Numbered from the stretch's first letter, positions 1 to 8,059 are shown. The stretch is 43,273 nt of DNA from an uncultured Acetatifactor sp. (GCA_910577185.1 CAJTLR010000027.1:1-43273); one strand, 5' to 3'. Notes: generated by a model not told the origin, from the sequence alone. Made by a program: numbers and translations.

Positions 1-252
1 TGCTTTCTCGCCCTTCTTGTCTACCGGATCCTGGAAAAAAGGCTGGGAGGCAACTATACCTGTGAAGAAATTTTGAAGACGCTCAGGGAGATGGATTTTG
101 CAGATGTGGAGGATCAGGGGTATATGCCACTCTATAAACGCTCTAAACTGACAGATGTCTTACACGAAGTCTGCGGTTTCCGCACAGACTATCAGTTTAT
201 CACCAAGCAGAAGATGAGGGGAATCCAAAAAAGAAGTAAAGGCAGGGAATAA
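1..252 (+). CDS. Transposase C-terminus, IS1634-like (partial)
   Basis: Frame 1 is open from the window edge to a TAA at 250-252, giving the last 83 residues of a protein. The segment has a hydrophobic start (FLALLVYRILEKRL), then a TCEEILKTLREMDF stretch, and a lysine/arginine-rich end. This resembles the C-terminal region of IS1634/IS4-group DDE transposases; that family call is from memory of the pattern and not from a search. The 5' part lies outside the window, so whether the element is intact cannot be told. A strong hairpin at 280-319 follows the stop and may be the element's terminator or end. Confidence 0.6.
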   Translation, partial: CFLALLVYRILEKRLGGNYTCEEILKTLREMDFADVEDQGYMPLYKRSKLTDVLHEVCGFRTDYQFITKQKMRGIQKRSKGRE

Positions 253-279
253 ATTACCATATTTCATTTCTGAAACCGA

Positions 280-319
280 AATCGCTGTAGCCCGCATAAA
301 TACTAGGGTTACAGCGATT
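280..319 (+). terminator. Hairpin after transposase gene
   Basis: A 14-bp stem with one G-T pair (280-293 with 306-319) and a 12-nt loop lies 27 bases after the transposase stop. It has no clear T tract, so it could be a transcription terminator or a structure at the end of the insertion sequence. Confidence 0.45.
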
Positions 320-360
320 CATCATCCATACTACTGTTAAAAATAGGAAGTTATATCACA

Positions 361-471
361 AAACTGCACGGATTGCAAGAATTATTTCTAAATCTGCAAC
401 ATTTATGACGGAACTTTCATGAAGATATTGACGATATCCCCAAAATAGAATATGATAAAAGAGAAGCTTGA
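361..471 (+). pseudogene. Possible degenerate gene fragment
   Basis: In the frame beginning at 361 the translation looks protein-like but is interrupted by a TGA at 406-408. It resumes with NFHEDIDDIPKIEYDKREA up to a TGA at 469-471. There is no start codon or ribosome site. It may be the decayed tail of a gene next to the insertion sequence end. The evidence is only the amino-acid character of the frame, so this is weak. Confidence 0.2.
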
Positions 472-496
472 AACAAGATACGCGGAGGGAAAGGAC

Positions 497-727
497 ATGA
501 TTTTAAGTCTGAAGAAAGACATCAGAAAGCAGGCCAAGCGCGTGCACAAAGAAACAAAAAAACTCTACGAAACCTTAAGCAGCAAGAAATCTTCTGCAAC
601 TTATGATACCAATGCCATACTGTTAAAATTGGATGGAATCGAAAGTGAATTAAAAACCCTGCGCGAAGTGATAAACCGCGAGAAGGAAAAGGCCTACATA
701 GAGAGAATCGGCAAACTTCCCCGCTGA
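497..727 (+). CDS. Small coiled-coil hypothetical protein
   Basis: This encodes 76 residues, highly charged and Lys/Glu rich, with no membrane segment or cysteine. Residues from about 5 to 30 and 45 to 70 look like amphipathic helices, so a helical hairpin or coiled coil is likely. I chose the ATG at 497 because GGAGG at 484-488 sits 8 nt upstream; the frame is open to an ATG at 452 (91 residues), which has no visible ribosome site. I do not recognise the family. It stands alone between the transposase remnant and a palindromic repeat. The strong ribosome site is the best argument that it is real. Confidence 0.55.
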   Translation: MILSLKKDIRKQAKRVHKETKKLYETLSSKKSSATYDTNAILLKLDGIESELKTLREVINREKEKAYIERIGKLPR

Positions 728-795
728 GACTTTCAACGGTATTTTATCCGTATCCATGTGGTGCCGGACTGTTCCGCAAATGGCCCGGCGCTTTT

Positions 796-990
796 TTATG
801 CGCAGGGGCGCATAAGGAAGATTGTTGCTGACGCAACATGCGCCCCGCGCGGCAAGTAGTGGATAAGAGCGTTCCACTACTTGATTGCGCAGGCCCGTGC
901 ACAAAGTGCGACTTCCCCGCACCTGGAATTATGCCGCCAGGCGGCACACGGGGCGCACGGCGAGTAGGGAAGAAGAGCATTCCCCTACTT
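796..990. repeat. Palindromic dispersed repeat, copy 1
   Basis: Four hairpins follow each other. The first is an 8-bp stem with an AGGG loop at 796-815. The second is a 5-bp stem at 824-837. The third is an 11-bp perfect stem (853-863 with 873-883) around a 9-nt loop. The fourth is a 7-bp stem (963-969 with 983-989). The last unit is a diverged direct repeat of the third (GCAAGTAG.. versus GCGAGTAG.., both ending CTACTTGATTGC). About 93 bases (795-887) reappear in inverted orientation at 29673-29765. Two similar copies in one window argue for a repeat family and not chance. Confidence 0.75.
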
Positions 991-1120
991 GATTGCTCAT
1001 CTAATCTTGTCTCTTTCCCCATGGATTCCCAATTGCAGATATTTCTCCCCTGGTATATACTGAATTCACATCAATAACCTGGTTCCGGCCGGAATCGCTT
1101 ACGGCTGGTGCGAAGGACTC

Positions 1121-1148
1121 TTACAAAATATGAAACCTTTTTACAAAA
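1121..1148. promoter_or_regulatory. Putative LytTR-type direct-repeat operator
   Basis: TTACAAAA occurs exactly at 1121-1128 and again at 1141-1148, i.e. two 8-bp direct repeats 20 bp apart, 125 bp upstream of a LytTR regulator gene. LytTR/AgrA-family proteins are known to bind paired roughly 9-bp direct repeats about two helical turns apart, so autoregulation is a reasonable inference. Confidence 0.4.
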
Positions 1149-1272
1149 CGGTACGGTAAGGCTTTTGGCGCTGCCGGTCCACTTGCGCTGTCAGAATGTC
1201 CGTTTGCGCAAATAAAGTAACATTTCCGGCCCGCCTTCCGATACAAAAATAGAAGCCTTGAAAGGTATGAAT

Positions 1273-1989
1273 ATGATCAGGATTGCAATATGTGATGATG
1301 AAAAAAATATAAGGCTCTATCTCTCCCGGCTTATCAAAAAACAGAATATTGACTGTATGATTGCGGAATATGCCCATCCCGATGATTTTTTGTCTGCGCA
1401 CCGGGAAGCGGATCTCCTCTTCCTGGATATCCGTTTAAGCGGTTCCGGCCGGAAAGACATATCCAACGGCATGGATCTGGCAAAGGAAATCCGCAGCCGG
1501 GAATCCGGGCCCCAGCCCCTTATCATTTTCGTCACCGGGTATGACAGTTATGTCTTTGACGCCTTCGACGTGGGTGCATTTCAGTACCTGATGAAACCCA
1601 TTGACGAGGATAAATTTGCGGATGTCTTCCGGAGAGCCGTAAAGGAGATTCTGGACAATGCCGGAAAGCGGAAAACGAGTCTTACGGTTTCCCTTGCCGG
1701 AACCCGGAAAATCATTCCGCTGGAACAGATTTATTATATGGAAAGCCATGGGCATAAGATTGTGCTGCATTTAAAAGATGGAACTCTGGAATACTATGGA
1801 AAAATCGGAACCATGGAACAGGAATTGCAGGGACAGTTCTGCCGGATCCACAAAGGCTATCTGGTGAATCTTTCCTATGTGGAATCTTATGACCGGACGG
1901 AAGTGACTCTGACCAGCGGCAGGCGTCTGAACCTCTCCAAGTATAAATATGACAGCTTTGTAAAAATGCATCTGCAGTTTATCAGTTAA
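1273..1989 (+). CDS. LytTR-family response regulator
   Basis: This is a 238-residue cytoplasmic response regulator. The receiver domain covers about 1-120, with the acidic pair D8/D9, phosphoacceptor D52 in LLFLDIR, and the T/K region VTGYDSY..LMKPI. A LytTR DNA-binding domain covers about 135-238 (TRKIIPLEQIYYMESHGHKI, then CRIHKGYLVNLSYV). I chose the ATG at 1273 because it gives the canonical MIRIAICDDE start and has AAAGG 7 nt upstream; a TTG at 1258 and ATG at 1267 are in frame. The partner kinase starts 15 bp downstream, forming an AgrA/AgrC-like pair. No autoinducing-peptide gene is visible next to it. Confidence 0.93.
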   Translation: MIRIAICDDEKNIRLYLSRLIKKQNIDCMIAEYAHPDDFLSAHREADLLFLDIRLSGSGRKDISNGMDLAKEIRSRESGPQPLIIFVTGYDSYVFDAFDVGAFQYLMKPIDEDKFADVFRRAVKEILDNAGKRKTSLTVSLAGTRKIIPLEQIYYMESHGHKIVLHLKDGTLEYYGKIGTMEQELQGQFCRIHKGYLVNLSYVESYDRTEVTLTSGRRLNLSKYKYDSFVKMHLQFIS

Positions 1990-2004
1990 TCCCGGGAGAA
2001 TACA

Positions 2005-3420
2005 TTGAGCCAAGAACATTTTTTACTATTTCACACAGTCATTCTGGCAATCGAGACCCTTTTATACGGCGTGTGTATTGCGGTTTTTTTTCATCCGTTT
2101 ACAGGAGAAATACTGGGCGGAAGAAATGCACTGCGAAAATGTCCCGGAAAAAAGGAACTTCTTGTGTTTCTGATCTATACCGGAACATACCTGGCACCTT
2201 TCAGCGCCGGGTGGCAGTCCATGATTCTAATCATGATCCTGCTCACGGCATCTGCCGGTTTACTGGGCATGGAACGCCGGTTGGTTTTTCTTCTGGGTGT
2301 AATTTTTTACTGCGTCCGAAGCCTGGTCATGATGATTCTCCAAAGCGTGAATGACCTGACATCCGGCTGGTTTCTGCGAAATGCCGATACTCCGGAGAAA
2401 GTTTACCGCAGTGCGGCGCTGAATTATCTGCTGGTGGCCTGTCTCCAGCTGGTACTTTTTTACGGCATGCTCCGGGCAGTCAGGGCCCTTCTGAAAAAAA
2501 GAGAAATTGCGCTGCACACAAAGGAACTGTGCTATCTTCTCCTGACACCGGTGACCGGAATCCTGTTTGTGGCAATCCTGCTGCGTCTCCTGGTGATTTC
2601 CGGAAAGGATCAGGTGATACGGCTTTACGAAACCTATCCTGCTTTCCTGGGGCTGGTTCCTGCGACTGCCATATTATTTTACCTGGGGATTCTTGCCGCC
2701 ATTGCCTCCTGCCAGAAAGTGGTCTGCCTGCAGGAACAGCAGAAAAAACATTTTGTAGAACAGCAGCAGATTCTTGCCATCCGGGAACGGCTGGAGGAAG
2801 AAGGGCAGTTTTACGAAAGCGTACGCCAGATGAAGCATGAAATGAAAAATCACATGACCAATATTCAGGGACTTATGGAAAGCGGCCATTATGGGGAAAT
2901 GGAAAAATACATCCGCAAAATGGATGAAAGTATGAGTGCATTTGAACTTGTCATTCAGACCGGAAATGCTGTCACTGATGTCATTCTGAACCAGAAACGG
3001 ACGCTGGCCCTGAAAATGGGAGCAGAATTCCGTTCCGATTTTCACTATCCTGCGTCAGAAACTTTTGACGCCTATGACATTGGCATTATCTTAAGCAACC
3101 TTCTGCAAAATGCCCTGGAGGCCTGCAGCGCCATTTCCGGCAGACCAAAGTACATCTTTCTCTCCGGCAGACAAAAAAAGAAATTTTACCTGATCACCGT
3201 CAAAAATTCCTTTCAGGGTGAAGTCCGTTTCGACAGCCATACCCGGCTGCCCGTTTCCTCAAAAGGAAAAAATATTTCCCGGGATCCGCTCTCACTGCAT
3301 GGCATCGGATTGTCCAATGTGAAACAGACCGCCGCCAGGTATGGAGGAGATCTGGACATCTGCCCGGGAAAAAATGAATTTTGCGTAACCGTACTGTTAC
3401 AAGAAAGGAGTCAGAAATGA
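2005..3420 (+). CDS. AgrC-like GHKL sensor histidine kinase
   Basis: This encodes 471 residues. The first 240 or so hold about six to seven hydrophobic segments, typical of the polytopic sensor half of AgrC/VirS-type kinases. A coiled stretch (EEQ..FVEQQQILAIRERLEEEGQFYESV) leads to the histidine box MKHEMKNHMTNIQG near 275-290. A GHKL ATPase domain follows, with N-box ILSNLLQNALEAC near 365 and GIGLSNVKQTAARYGG near 435. The start is TTG at 2005 with GGGAG at 1994-1998. It is the membrane partner of the preceding LytTR regulator and overlaps the next gene by 4 bp. The signal sensed cannot be told from sequence. Confidence 0.92.
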   Translation: MSQEHFLLFHTVILAIETLLYGVCIAVFFHPFTGEILGGRNALRKCPGKKELLVFLIYTGTYLAPFSAGWQSMILIMILLTASAGLLGMERRLVFLLGVIFYCVRSLVMMILQSVNDLTSGWFLRNADTPEKVYRSAALNYLLVACLQLVLFYGMLRAVRALLKKREIALHTKELCYLLLTPVTGILFVAILLRLLVISGKDQVIRLYETYPAFLGLVPATAILFYLGILAAIASCQKVVCLQEQQKKHFVEQQQILAIRERLEEEGQFYESVRQMKHEMKNHMTNIQGLMESGHYGEMEKYIRKMDESMSAFELVIQTGNAVTDVILNQKRTLALKMGAEFRSDFHYPASETFDAYDIGIILSNLLQNALEACSAISGRPKYIFLSGRQKKKFYLITVKNSFQGEVRFDSHTRLPVSSKGKNISRDPLSLHGIGLSNVKQTAARYGGDLDICPGKNEFCVTVLLQERSQK

Positions 3421-3824
3421 ACGAAACATTCGGATGGATCGGCAGCGATCCGAAAATTCAGGAAATCAACCAGTATTATGCCCGGCGGGGCGGTACAAGA
3501 ACGGCAAATATCCGCAATTTTGCAAATGTTGGCAGTTTTTCAAAGCATATACAAAAAGCAGCTGCCCAAAATACGCTCCGGCAGCAGAAAGAAATCCCGG
3601 AAAACGAGAATCCGCAGGATACTTCCTCCCGGTCTGTTGCCGAAAATGGGAACGCCTGCTGTGAAAACTGCCGCCTCACCAGTCAGCTGGCGCTGCAGCT
3701 TATGTCCCGGAACCTGTATCTGCAAAACGGAATGGGATATTCCTCCCTGGGGACCGGTTCCTTCGGATCTCTGTCTTCCTGGCAGAATATGCTGAATGCG
3801 CTGGGCAGCGGCAGCCTCGCATGA
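3417..3824 (+). CDS. Unknown 135-residue protein coupled to LytTR operon
   Basis: The start ATG overlaps the kinase stop (ATGA at 3417-3420) and has AAAGGAG upstream, so it is translationally coupled to the kinase. It has no signal peptide or membrane segment. The N-terminal half is polar and basic, the middle has a cysteine cluster (ACCENC near residue 80), and the end is Ser/Gly/Leu-rich, finishing GSGSLA. I do not recognise it. The frame is open further upstream inside the kinase gene, but the coupling start is clearly better. Position as third gene of the operon suggests a role with the signalling pair, for example as a modulator or target, but that is inference only. Confidence 0.75.
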   Translation: MNETFGWIGSDPKIQEINQYYARRGGTRTANIRNFANVGSFSKHIQKAAAQNTLRQQKEIPENENPQDTSSRSVAENGNACCENCRLTSQLALQLMSRNLYLQNGMGYSSLGTGSFGSLSSWQNMLNALGSGSLA

Positions 3825-3842
3825 CTGCCGCCCTCCCGGCGT

Positions 3843-3872
3843 CCCGCTTTTGTGCCATGACGCAAAAGCGGG
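3843..3872. terminator. Hairpin between convergent genes
   Basis: A 10-bp perfect stem (CCCGCTTTTG at 3843-3852 with its complement at 3863-3872), extendable by two pairs, lies between the plus-strand operon end and the minus-strand regulator end. It fits a bidirectional terminator, although no long T run follows. Confidence 0.55.
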
Positions 3873-3892
3873 ATATCTGCCCGGCCGGCACC

Positions 3893-4462
3893 TTATTTCA
3901 GCACAGCCTCATTTGCGTAAAAGATCATGTCGTGTACAATGCACGGCTGGTCCGAAATATTGTGATAGATATGGGGAACATCTGCCTGAAAACGCATTGA
4001 CTGCTTTTCCGACAAAAGTATTTCCTGCCCTTCCACTATGATTTTCATAGTCCCGCTGATCACGAAAACATATTCTTCCACCCCTTTGATATGGGGTTCC
4101 GCACAATGCCTGACGCCTCCGTCAAATTCCATATAGAAGACTTCCACATTCCTTACCGGTTCAAAGGAAAATAAAGTGTACACCCGCATTCCATCATTTT
4201 CCTCCATGGCAGGAATCTTATCTTCCAGCCCCACCACAGTAAGCAGTGTTTCCGTCTGTCTGTAAAAGTACGACAAGGGCATCTTGAGCCCGGTTGCGAT
4301 TTTCCACAAAGTATTGATGGTGGGAGAAGACAGCCCCCTCTCGATCTGTCCCAGCATTGGCTTGCTGACACCGGTCAGTTTCGCAACATCATCCAGCGTC
4401 AGCAGACGGGAACTTCTCACATCCCTCAAACGTTCCCCGATATATGAAAGTACTTTATCCAT
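3893..4462 (-). CDS. XRE-family regulator with C-terminal cupin
   Basis: This is a 189-residue regulator. A helix-turn-helix domain spans about 5-62 (LTLDDVAKLTGVSKPMLGQIERGLSSPTIN in two halves around the recognition helix). A cupin_2 barrel covers about 110-185, with metal-site-like histidines in HCAEPH and in DVPHIYHN. This layout is known from small-molecule-sensing regulators of the MarR/PuuR-like HTH-cupin group. The ATG at 4462 has AAGGGG 6-7 nt upstream; the frame extends 11 codons further without a ribosome site. An extended -10 (TGCTATAAT, 4499-4507) lies upstream. A perfect palindrome at 4530-4543 may be its operator. Confidence 0.9.
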   Translation of the reverse strand: MDKVLSYIGERLRDVRSSRLLTLDDVAKLTGVSKPMLGQIERGLSSPTINTLWKIATGLKMPLSYFYRQTETLLTVVGLEDKIPAMEENDGMRVYTLFSFEPVRNVEVFYMEFDGGVRHCAEPHIKGVEEYVFVISGTMKIIVEGQEILLSEKQSMRFQADVPHIYHNISDQPCIVHDMIFYANEAVLK

Positions 4463-4498
4463 ACTTTTCCCCTTATATGTTTTTACGCTCCACAATGC

Positions 4499-4507
4499 AT
4501 TATAGCA
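4499..4507 (-). promoter_or_regulatory. Extended -10 promoter of XRE-cupin gene
   Basis: On the minus strand TGCTATAAT reads from 4507 to 4499, an extended -10 box about 37 bp before the start codon. No good -35 is seen at 17 bp, as is usual for extended -10 promoters. Confidence 0.45.
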
Positions 4508-4529
4508 TACAATATAAAAAAGGGAAAGA

Positions 4530-4543
4530 GGTACTTAAGTACC
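4530..4543. promoter_or_regulatory. Perfect 14-bp palindrome (possible operator)
   Basis: GGTACTTAAGTACC is a perfect palindrome that overlaps the stop codon of the upstream gene and lies just before the expected -35 of the XRE-cupin promoter. The position suits an operator for autoregulation; a short terminator is the alternative. Confidence 0.35.
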
Positions 4544-6883
4544 CGGTGAGACAATGATATTATCCACCATGGTGAATACACCCTTCGTTCCCCGGTAGCA
4601 GCACCACTGGGGCATTCTCCGATATCTGCAGGCTTCCAGCCGGAAGCAGCCTATCACCTGTCCCACGGAAAAAGTAATATCCTGTCTGGCGATTTCCCTT
4701 GCGCAGGGTTCGCATGGCAGTTCCACCTCAGCCGTAAGGGTCAGGCCGGCCTCATCCCTGCCGGTATAAAGGCGCAGGGACTTGGGATATATGATTCCGG
4801 ACCGGTGGTGAGACAGAAAACCAGCCGTTATTGTTTCCACATACATCGGTTCCGGAAGCTCTCCGCATACCTCCAGATTCTGCAGGGTCCCCCTCCATCG
4901 GCCATCCAGGTAATCCAGGGAACCCCTGAGCGGCTGCGTCAGGTCTCCAATGCCGTTTCCCCCGAAAACCGGGCGGACATCAAAGACAGTGCTGCTGGTA
5001 AGACGGATTCCCTGAATCCCGAACCGGTACGACTCCGTAACCGTCTCACTGCATCTGCCGTCCGGAAGAAACAGCTTTGCGGAGACTACAGTGTCTTTCC
5101 GCAGTTCCAGCGGGCCGCAATAAAGTGCCGCGTCTTCCCCCGGCTCCGTGCCATCCAGGGTATAACGGATTTCCCCGGCCTCTTGCGCTGCCAGTTCCAC
5201 TTTTCCCGTGGTACCCGCAGCAAAAATGCAGGACCTGGGCTCCACGGCCGGAGATATGGGCGGCACCGCAAACTCCTGCGTCTCCCGGCTGCCTCTCTCC
5301 GGCAGAATCACTTGCAGGTCTGTCATCACCTGCCCCCGCTCCGTTTTCTGCCCTAATTTCAGGAAAATACGCCCCCGCTCCGGACAGATCTCCACGCCTT
5401 CCGCTTCCGCGGTGGAAATGCTGCCCTCTTCCACCGAAAAGTCATAGTAATATCCCTCATGTTCCATCTGAATTTTTCCACCGTACAAAGAACGGAAAAC
5501 CGGAAGACAGTCCATGTGCAGGCGATAATTTCCTTCCAGCAGCACTCCCTCCGGGGACATGGTAAACACGGCCCGGACCTCTCCTTCTTCTTCCGCAAGT
5601 ACTGCCTGCGCCCTCATATCGTCCAGGGCCTTGTAAGATATCACACCCGCCGGTTCCCGGCCTTCTTCGTCCAGCAGCCGGATAAACGGCCTCTCGCCCC
5701 TTTCCTTCACCCATATCTGCGGAAACAGCACCGGCAGGGCATCAAATGTGCTCTTTGCATTGGTCATGGGAGCCTCCAGGTACCGGGACGGGTATTCCTG
5801 GCGGTAGAGAAAGAAATCCCGGATACGCAGATGTCCCTTTTCCCCCAGAAATCCCAGTCTGTAATTGCTGCAGGCATACCACTGGGCCGACAGATTCCTC
5901 CCCTTGTCCCAGTCCGCGGATGCCTGAAAAGTCATGGGCGGCGTCAGCTTGTACGACCCGGAAAACCATGCGGCGGATTCGGCCATGGTCTCTATCCTGA
6001 CACAGCCGTTTTCCAGCAGCTCCTTCAGTTTCTTCAGCTGCGGTTCCATACCCGGCCTGATATTCTCCCAGAGGAAATTATTTTCCTGCCCTACATGGGC
6101 ATAACCCACCCCCAGGGAATCTTCCCCGGTAAGACACCCGAAATACCAGGAAATCCACTCCGGGTTCCTGCCGATGAGCCAGGAAGGCTCCAGGGTATAA
6201 ACTCCCTGCAGGCCGGAGCGCACATCCTGTTCAAAATTGTAAATGGGATCCGGTCCCAGCAGCCGGAACATGGGAACCGGAACCTGACCCTCTTTTGTAT
6301 TTCCCGGAATGTTTTCATTTTTTCTGCTGGGATAATAGATTCCGTTGGGAAAGCCTCCCCACAATGTAAATCCATCCGTCCCCATCTGATCCCTGCAGAT
6401 GGCGCTGCCCAGAATGCCGTATTTTTCTGCCGCATAAGAGACAGTCACCGTATCCAGCACCCAGGAGCCTATGGTTTTGGGATAGAAGCCAAAGACCTGA
6501 TAAAAATCAGCCATATAGGCATCCACCAGTTTTTTGCGCTCCTCCGGCCCATAGCCGATGCAGTAAGCAGAATTGACACGGTCGTCATATTCTTCCGTAC
6601 CGGCACCGCAAAAGTCCACTCCCGCTTTTACACAGAGCGCCTCCGTGATCTCCCACCAGGCTGAAATTTCATCCCGGCTGCCCGCATAGGTTTTGATCAG
6701 CTCCTGGTACCGGGGCTCCATGAGCGCATCATATTTTAATGCGTAAGTGGCCGGCAAATCATACTGTCTGATGAGAATCATCTGCTTTCTGACAGTCTCA
6801 AAATCATCCGGAATAAACACACTGGGCTCCACATGGGACATACGGATAAAATTGTAAATGTTGACTATAACTGTTTTTTTCAC
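4535..6883 (-). CDS. Deacetylase/glycosidase-like barrel protein with chitobiase C-terminal domain
   Basis: This encodes 782 residues with no signal peptide, so it is probably intracellular. The first 330 residues start KKTVIVNIYNFIR and include YCIGYGPEERKKLVDAY, PKTIGSWVLDTVTVSYAAEKYGI and QMGTDGFTLWGG. I recognise this as a family of polysaccharide-deacetylase-like or GH57-like barrel proteins usually left hypothetical. Near 560-630 lies a chitobiase/beta-hexosaminidase C-terminal-type module (IRYTLDGTEP), followed by a discoidin-like beta domain to the end. The GTG at 6883 was chosen from the family N-terminus and GAAGGG upstream; a GTG at 6910 is possible. It follows the nuclease gene on the same strand. 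The reaction is unknown; a carbohydrate substrate is inferred. Confidence 0.75.
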   Translation of the reverse strand: MKKTVIVNIYNFIRMSHVEPSVFIPDDFETVRKQMILIRQYDLPATYALKYDALMEPRYQELIKTYAGSRDEISAWWEITEALCVKAGVDFCGAGTEEYDDRVNSAYCIGYGPEERKKLVDAYMADFYQVFGFYPKTIGSWVLDTVTVSYAAEKYGILGSAICRDQMGTDGFTLWGGFPNGIYYPSRKNENIPGNTKEGQVPVPMFRLLGPDPIYNFEQDVRSGLQGVYTLEPSWLIGRNPEWISWYFGCLTGEDSLGVGYAHVGQENNFLWENIRPGMEPQLKKLKELLENGCVRIETMAESAAWFSGSYKLTPPMTFQASADWDKGRNLSAQWYACSNYRLGFLGEKGHLRIRDFFLYRQEYPSRYLEAPMTNAKSTFDALPVLFPQIWVKERGERPFIRLLDEEGREPAGVISYKALDDMRAQAVLAEEEGEVRAVFTMSPEGVLLEGNYRLHMDCLPVFRSLYGGKIQMEHEGYYYDFSVEEGSISTAEAEGVEICPERGRIFLKLGQKTERGQVMTDLQVILPERGSRETQEFAVPPISPAVEPRSCIFAAGTTGKVELAAQEAGEIRYTLDGTEPGEDAALYCGPLELRKDTVVSAKLFLPDGRCSETVTESYRFGIQGIRLTSSTVFDVRPVFGGNGIGDLTQPLRGSLDYLDGRWRGTLQNLEVCGELPEPMYVETITAGFLSHHRSGIIYPKSLRLYTGRDEAGLTLTAEVELPCEPCAREIARQDITFSVGQVIGCFRLEACRYRRMPQWCCYRGTKGVFTMVDNIIVSPGT

Positions 6884-6966
6884 GGCTTCTTTCCCTTCTT
6901 CTGCCTGCACGGCAGTTTCTCACCCATTTCCCGGCAGATGCACACTTTTTCGTCTCTGCCGAACGG

Positions 6967-7914
6967 TCACGGCTTACAGTTCCCGCAGGGGCTATACCCT
7001 TCCCGGGTCAGTGCATCCCGGCTCCCCGCATATAATTCTTTATTTTCGTCGTCTATTTTCTTTACGCTGGAGCAGTCCGGAAGATGAAATTTCATGGTAT
7101 TGGTATTCAGCACATAATCATATTCCGGCTCTGCCCCGTCCCTCCAGCCTTCGTCCAGGGATGTCTCCCCCGTGGCATAGTCAATGACAATACCCGGCTG
7201 TACATTATAACAATATACATTGAAGCAGACTCCGGCGCCTCCGTCCTCCACGGAATAGGCCTCCAGCAGCACCCCGTCTGCCACCAGATTTTCCCCTTCG
7301 AAATCCGGCGTGGCCCGGTAAAGCACATGGTTTCCTGTCACATCCACATATTCTGCCACCAGGTTTTCCCAGGGCAGCATTCCTTCCACATTCATATATC
7401 TGGTTCCGGTGATCAGGTTTTTTTCATTGGCATTCTCCCCGGCCAGTTGATAACCGATTAAATGGCAGCGGTTATAAAGATATTGATCCGCAAGAATTTC
7501 ATACTGTACCGAATGCCAGCCCGTGGGCTTTATGCTGCTGATACTCTCCCTCTCCTCCGTGGGCATCAGTTCCCGGCACACATTGGCAAAGGCGGGGCCG
7601 CACCGGCCCAGTTCGTCCAGATCGCTGTATTCTTCAAAGACCTCCGTGGTCATCTCTTCCCCGGTAAAAAAAGGTACTCCATTGTTGATATCAACGCTGG
7701 GCAAACCGTCATAGGCCGGCAGATGCTCCTGCCAGTCCGTTCCATCCGCAGTACCGCCGCTTCCTCCCACCACGGAAATAACCGGTCCGTCTTTTTCCGT
7801 TTGATTTTCCGCTGTTCCGGATCCGGTTGCCGCTGGCACCGCACATGCGGAGACAGACAGCATCAATGCAATAATCAGCCCGGCCAGTTTCTTTCCAGAT
7901 TTCCCCGCCCTCAA
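6967..7914 (-). CDS. Secreted DNA/RNA non-specific endonuclease (lipoprotein)
   Basis: This encodes 315 residues. An N-terminal hydrophobic segment ends in a lipobox-like LSVSAC, so the protein is probably a surface lipoprotein. The central part has the beta-beta-alpha metal nuclease signature as LYNRCHLIGYQLAGENANEKN, then NLITGTRYMN, as in EndA/NucA-type DNA-entry nucleases, where the motif is usually DRGHL. The last 50 residues (FHLPDCSS ... SPCGNC) form a small Cys/His tail often seen on such nucleases. The TTG start at 7914 is uncertain but required for the signal peptide. A promoter with TTGTAA-17-TAAGAT lies at 8031-8059. Likely roles are nutrient DNA use or uptake. Confidence 0.87.
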   Translation of the reverse strand: MRAGKSGKKLAGLIIALMLSVSACAVPAATGSGTAENQTEKDGPVISVVGGSGGTADGTDWQEHLPAYDGLPSVDINNGVPFFTGEEMTTEVFEEYSDLDELGRCGPAFANVCRELMPTEERESISSIKPTGWHSVQYEILADQYLYNRCHLIGYQLAGENANEKNLITGTRYMNVEGMLPWENLVAEYVDVTGNHVLYRATPDFEGENLVADGVLLEAYSVEDGGAGVCFNVYCYNVQPGIVIDYATGETSLDEGWRDGAEPEYDYVLNTNTMKFHLPDCSSVKKIDDENKELYAGSRDALTREGYSPCGNCKP

Positions 7915-8030
7915 AATTCCTTCCGCCTCCTGTCATTCCTTTTGGGGCATATTGCGCCCCTAAACCGTCCACAGGATCCTTACCCGCATTTTCCATATCC
8001 TTCCGGCAGATTCGCGGATCCTTCAGTGGT

Positions 8031-8059
8031 ATCTTAACATATTCACTCTTTAATTACAA
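8031..8059 (-). promoter_or_regulatory. Promoter of nuclease gene
   Basis: On the minus strand a -35 TTGTAA (8059-8054) and -10 TAAGAT (8036-8031) are separated by exactly 17 bp, about 115 bp before the nuclease start. The boxes match the consensus moderately well. Confidence 0.5.

Larger units (their letters stand above)
728..1272. other. Gene-free stretch with repeat element and putative operator
   Basis: No convincing gene lies here; the open frames on both strands are arginine/proline-rich products of GC-rich palindromes. It contains the palindromic repeat at 796-990, a 12-bp perfect palindrome at 1083-1094, and the TTACAAAA direct repeats at 1121-1148 upstream of the LytTR regulator gene. 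Confidence 0.6.

Noticed and set aside
650..1077. Open frames of 79-92 codons on both strands
   Set aside because: They run through the GC-rich palindromic repeat, overlap each other and the small coiled-coil gene, and have arginine/proline-rich, low-complexity translations with no ribosome site.
1081..1454. Identical GGTTCCGGCCGGAA at 1081-1094 and 1441-1454
   Set aside because: The second copy lies inside coding sequence and the motif is a short GC palindrome; chance is a sufficient explanation.
4805..6664. Long plus-strand frames (up to 401 codons) opposite the barrel-protein gene
   Set aside because: They mirror the codon pattern of the minus-strand gene, are proline/arginine/cysteine-rich, have no ribosome site and match no family.
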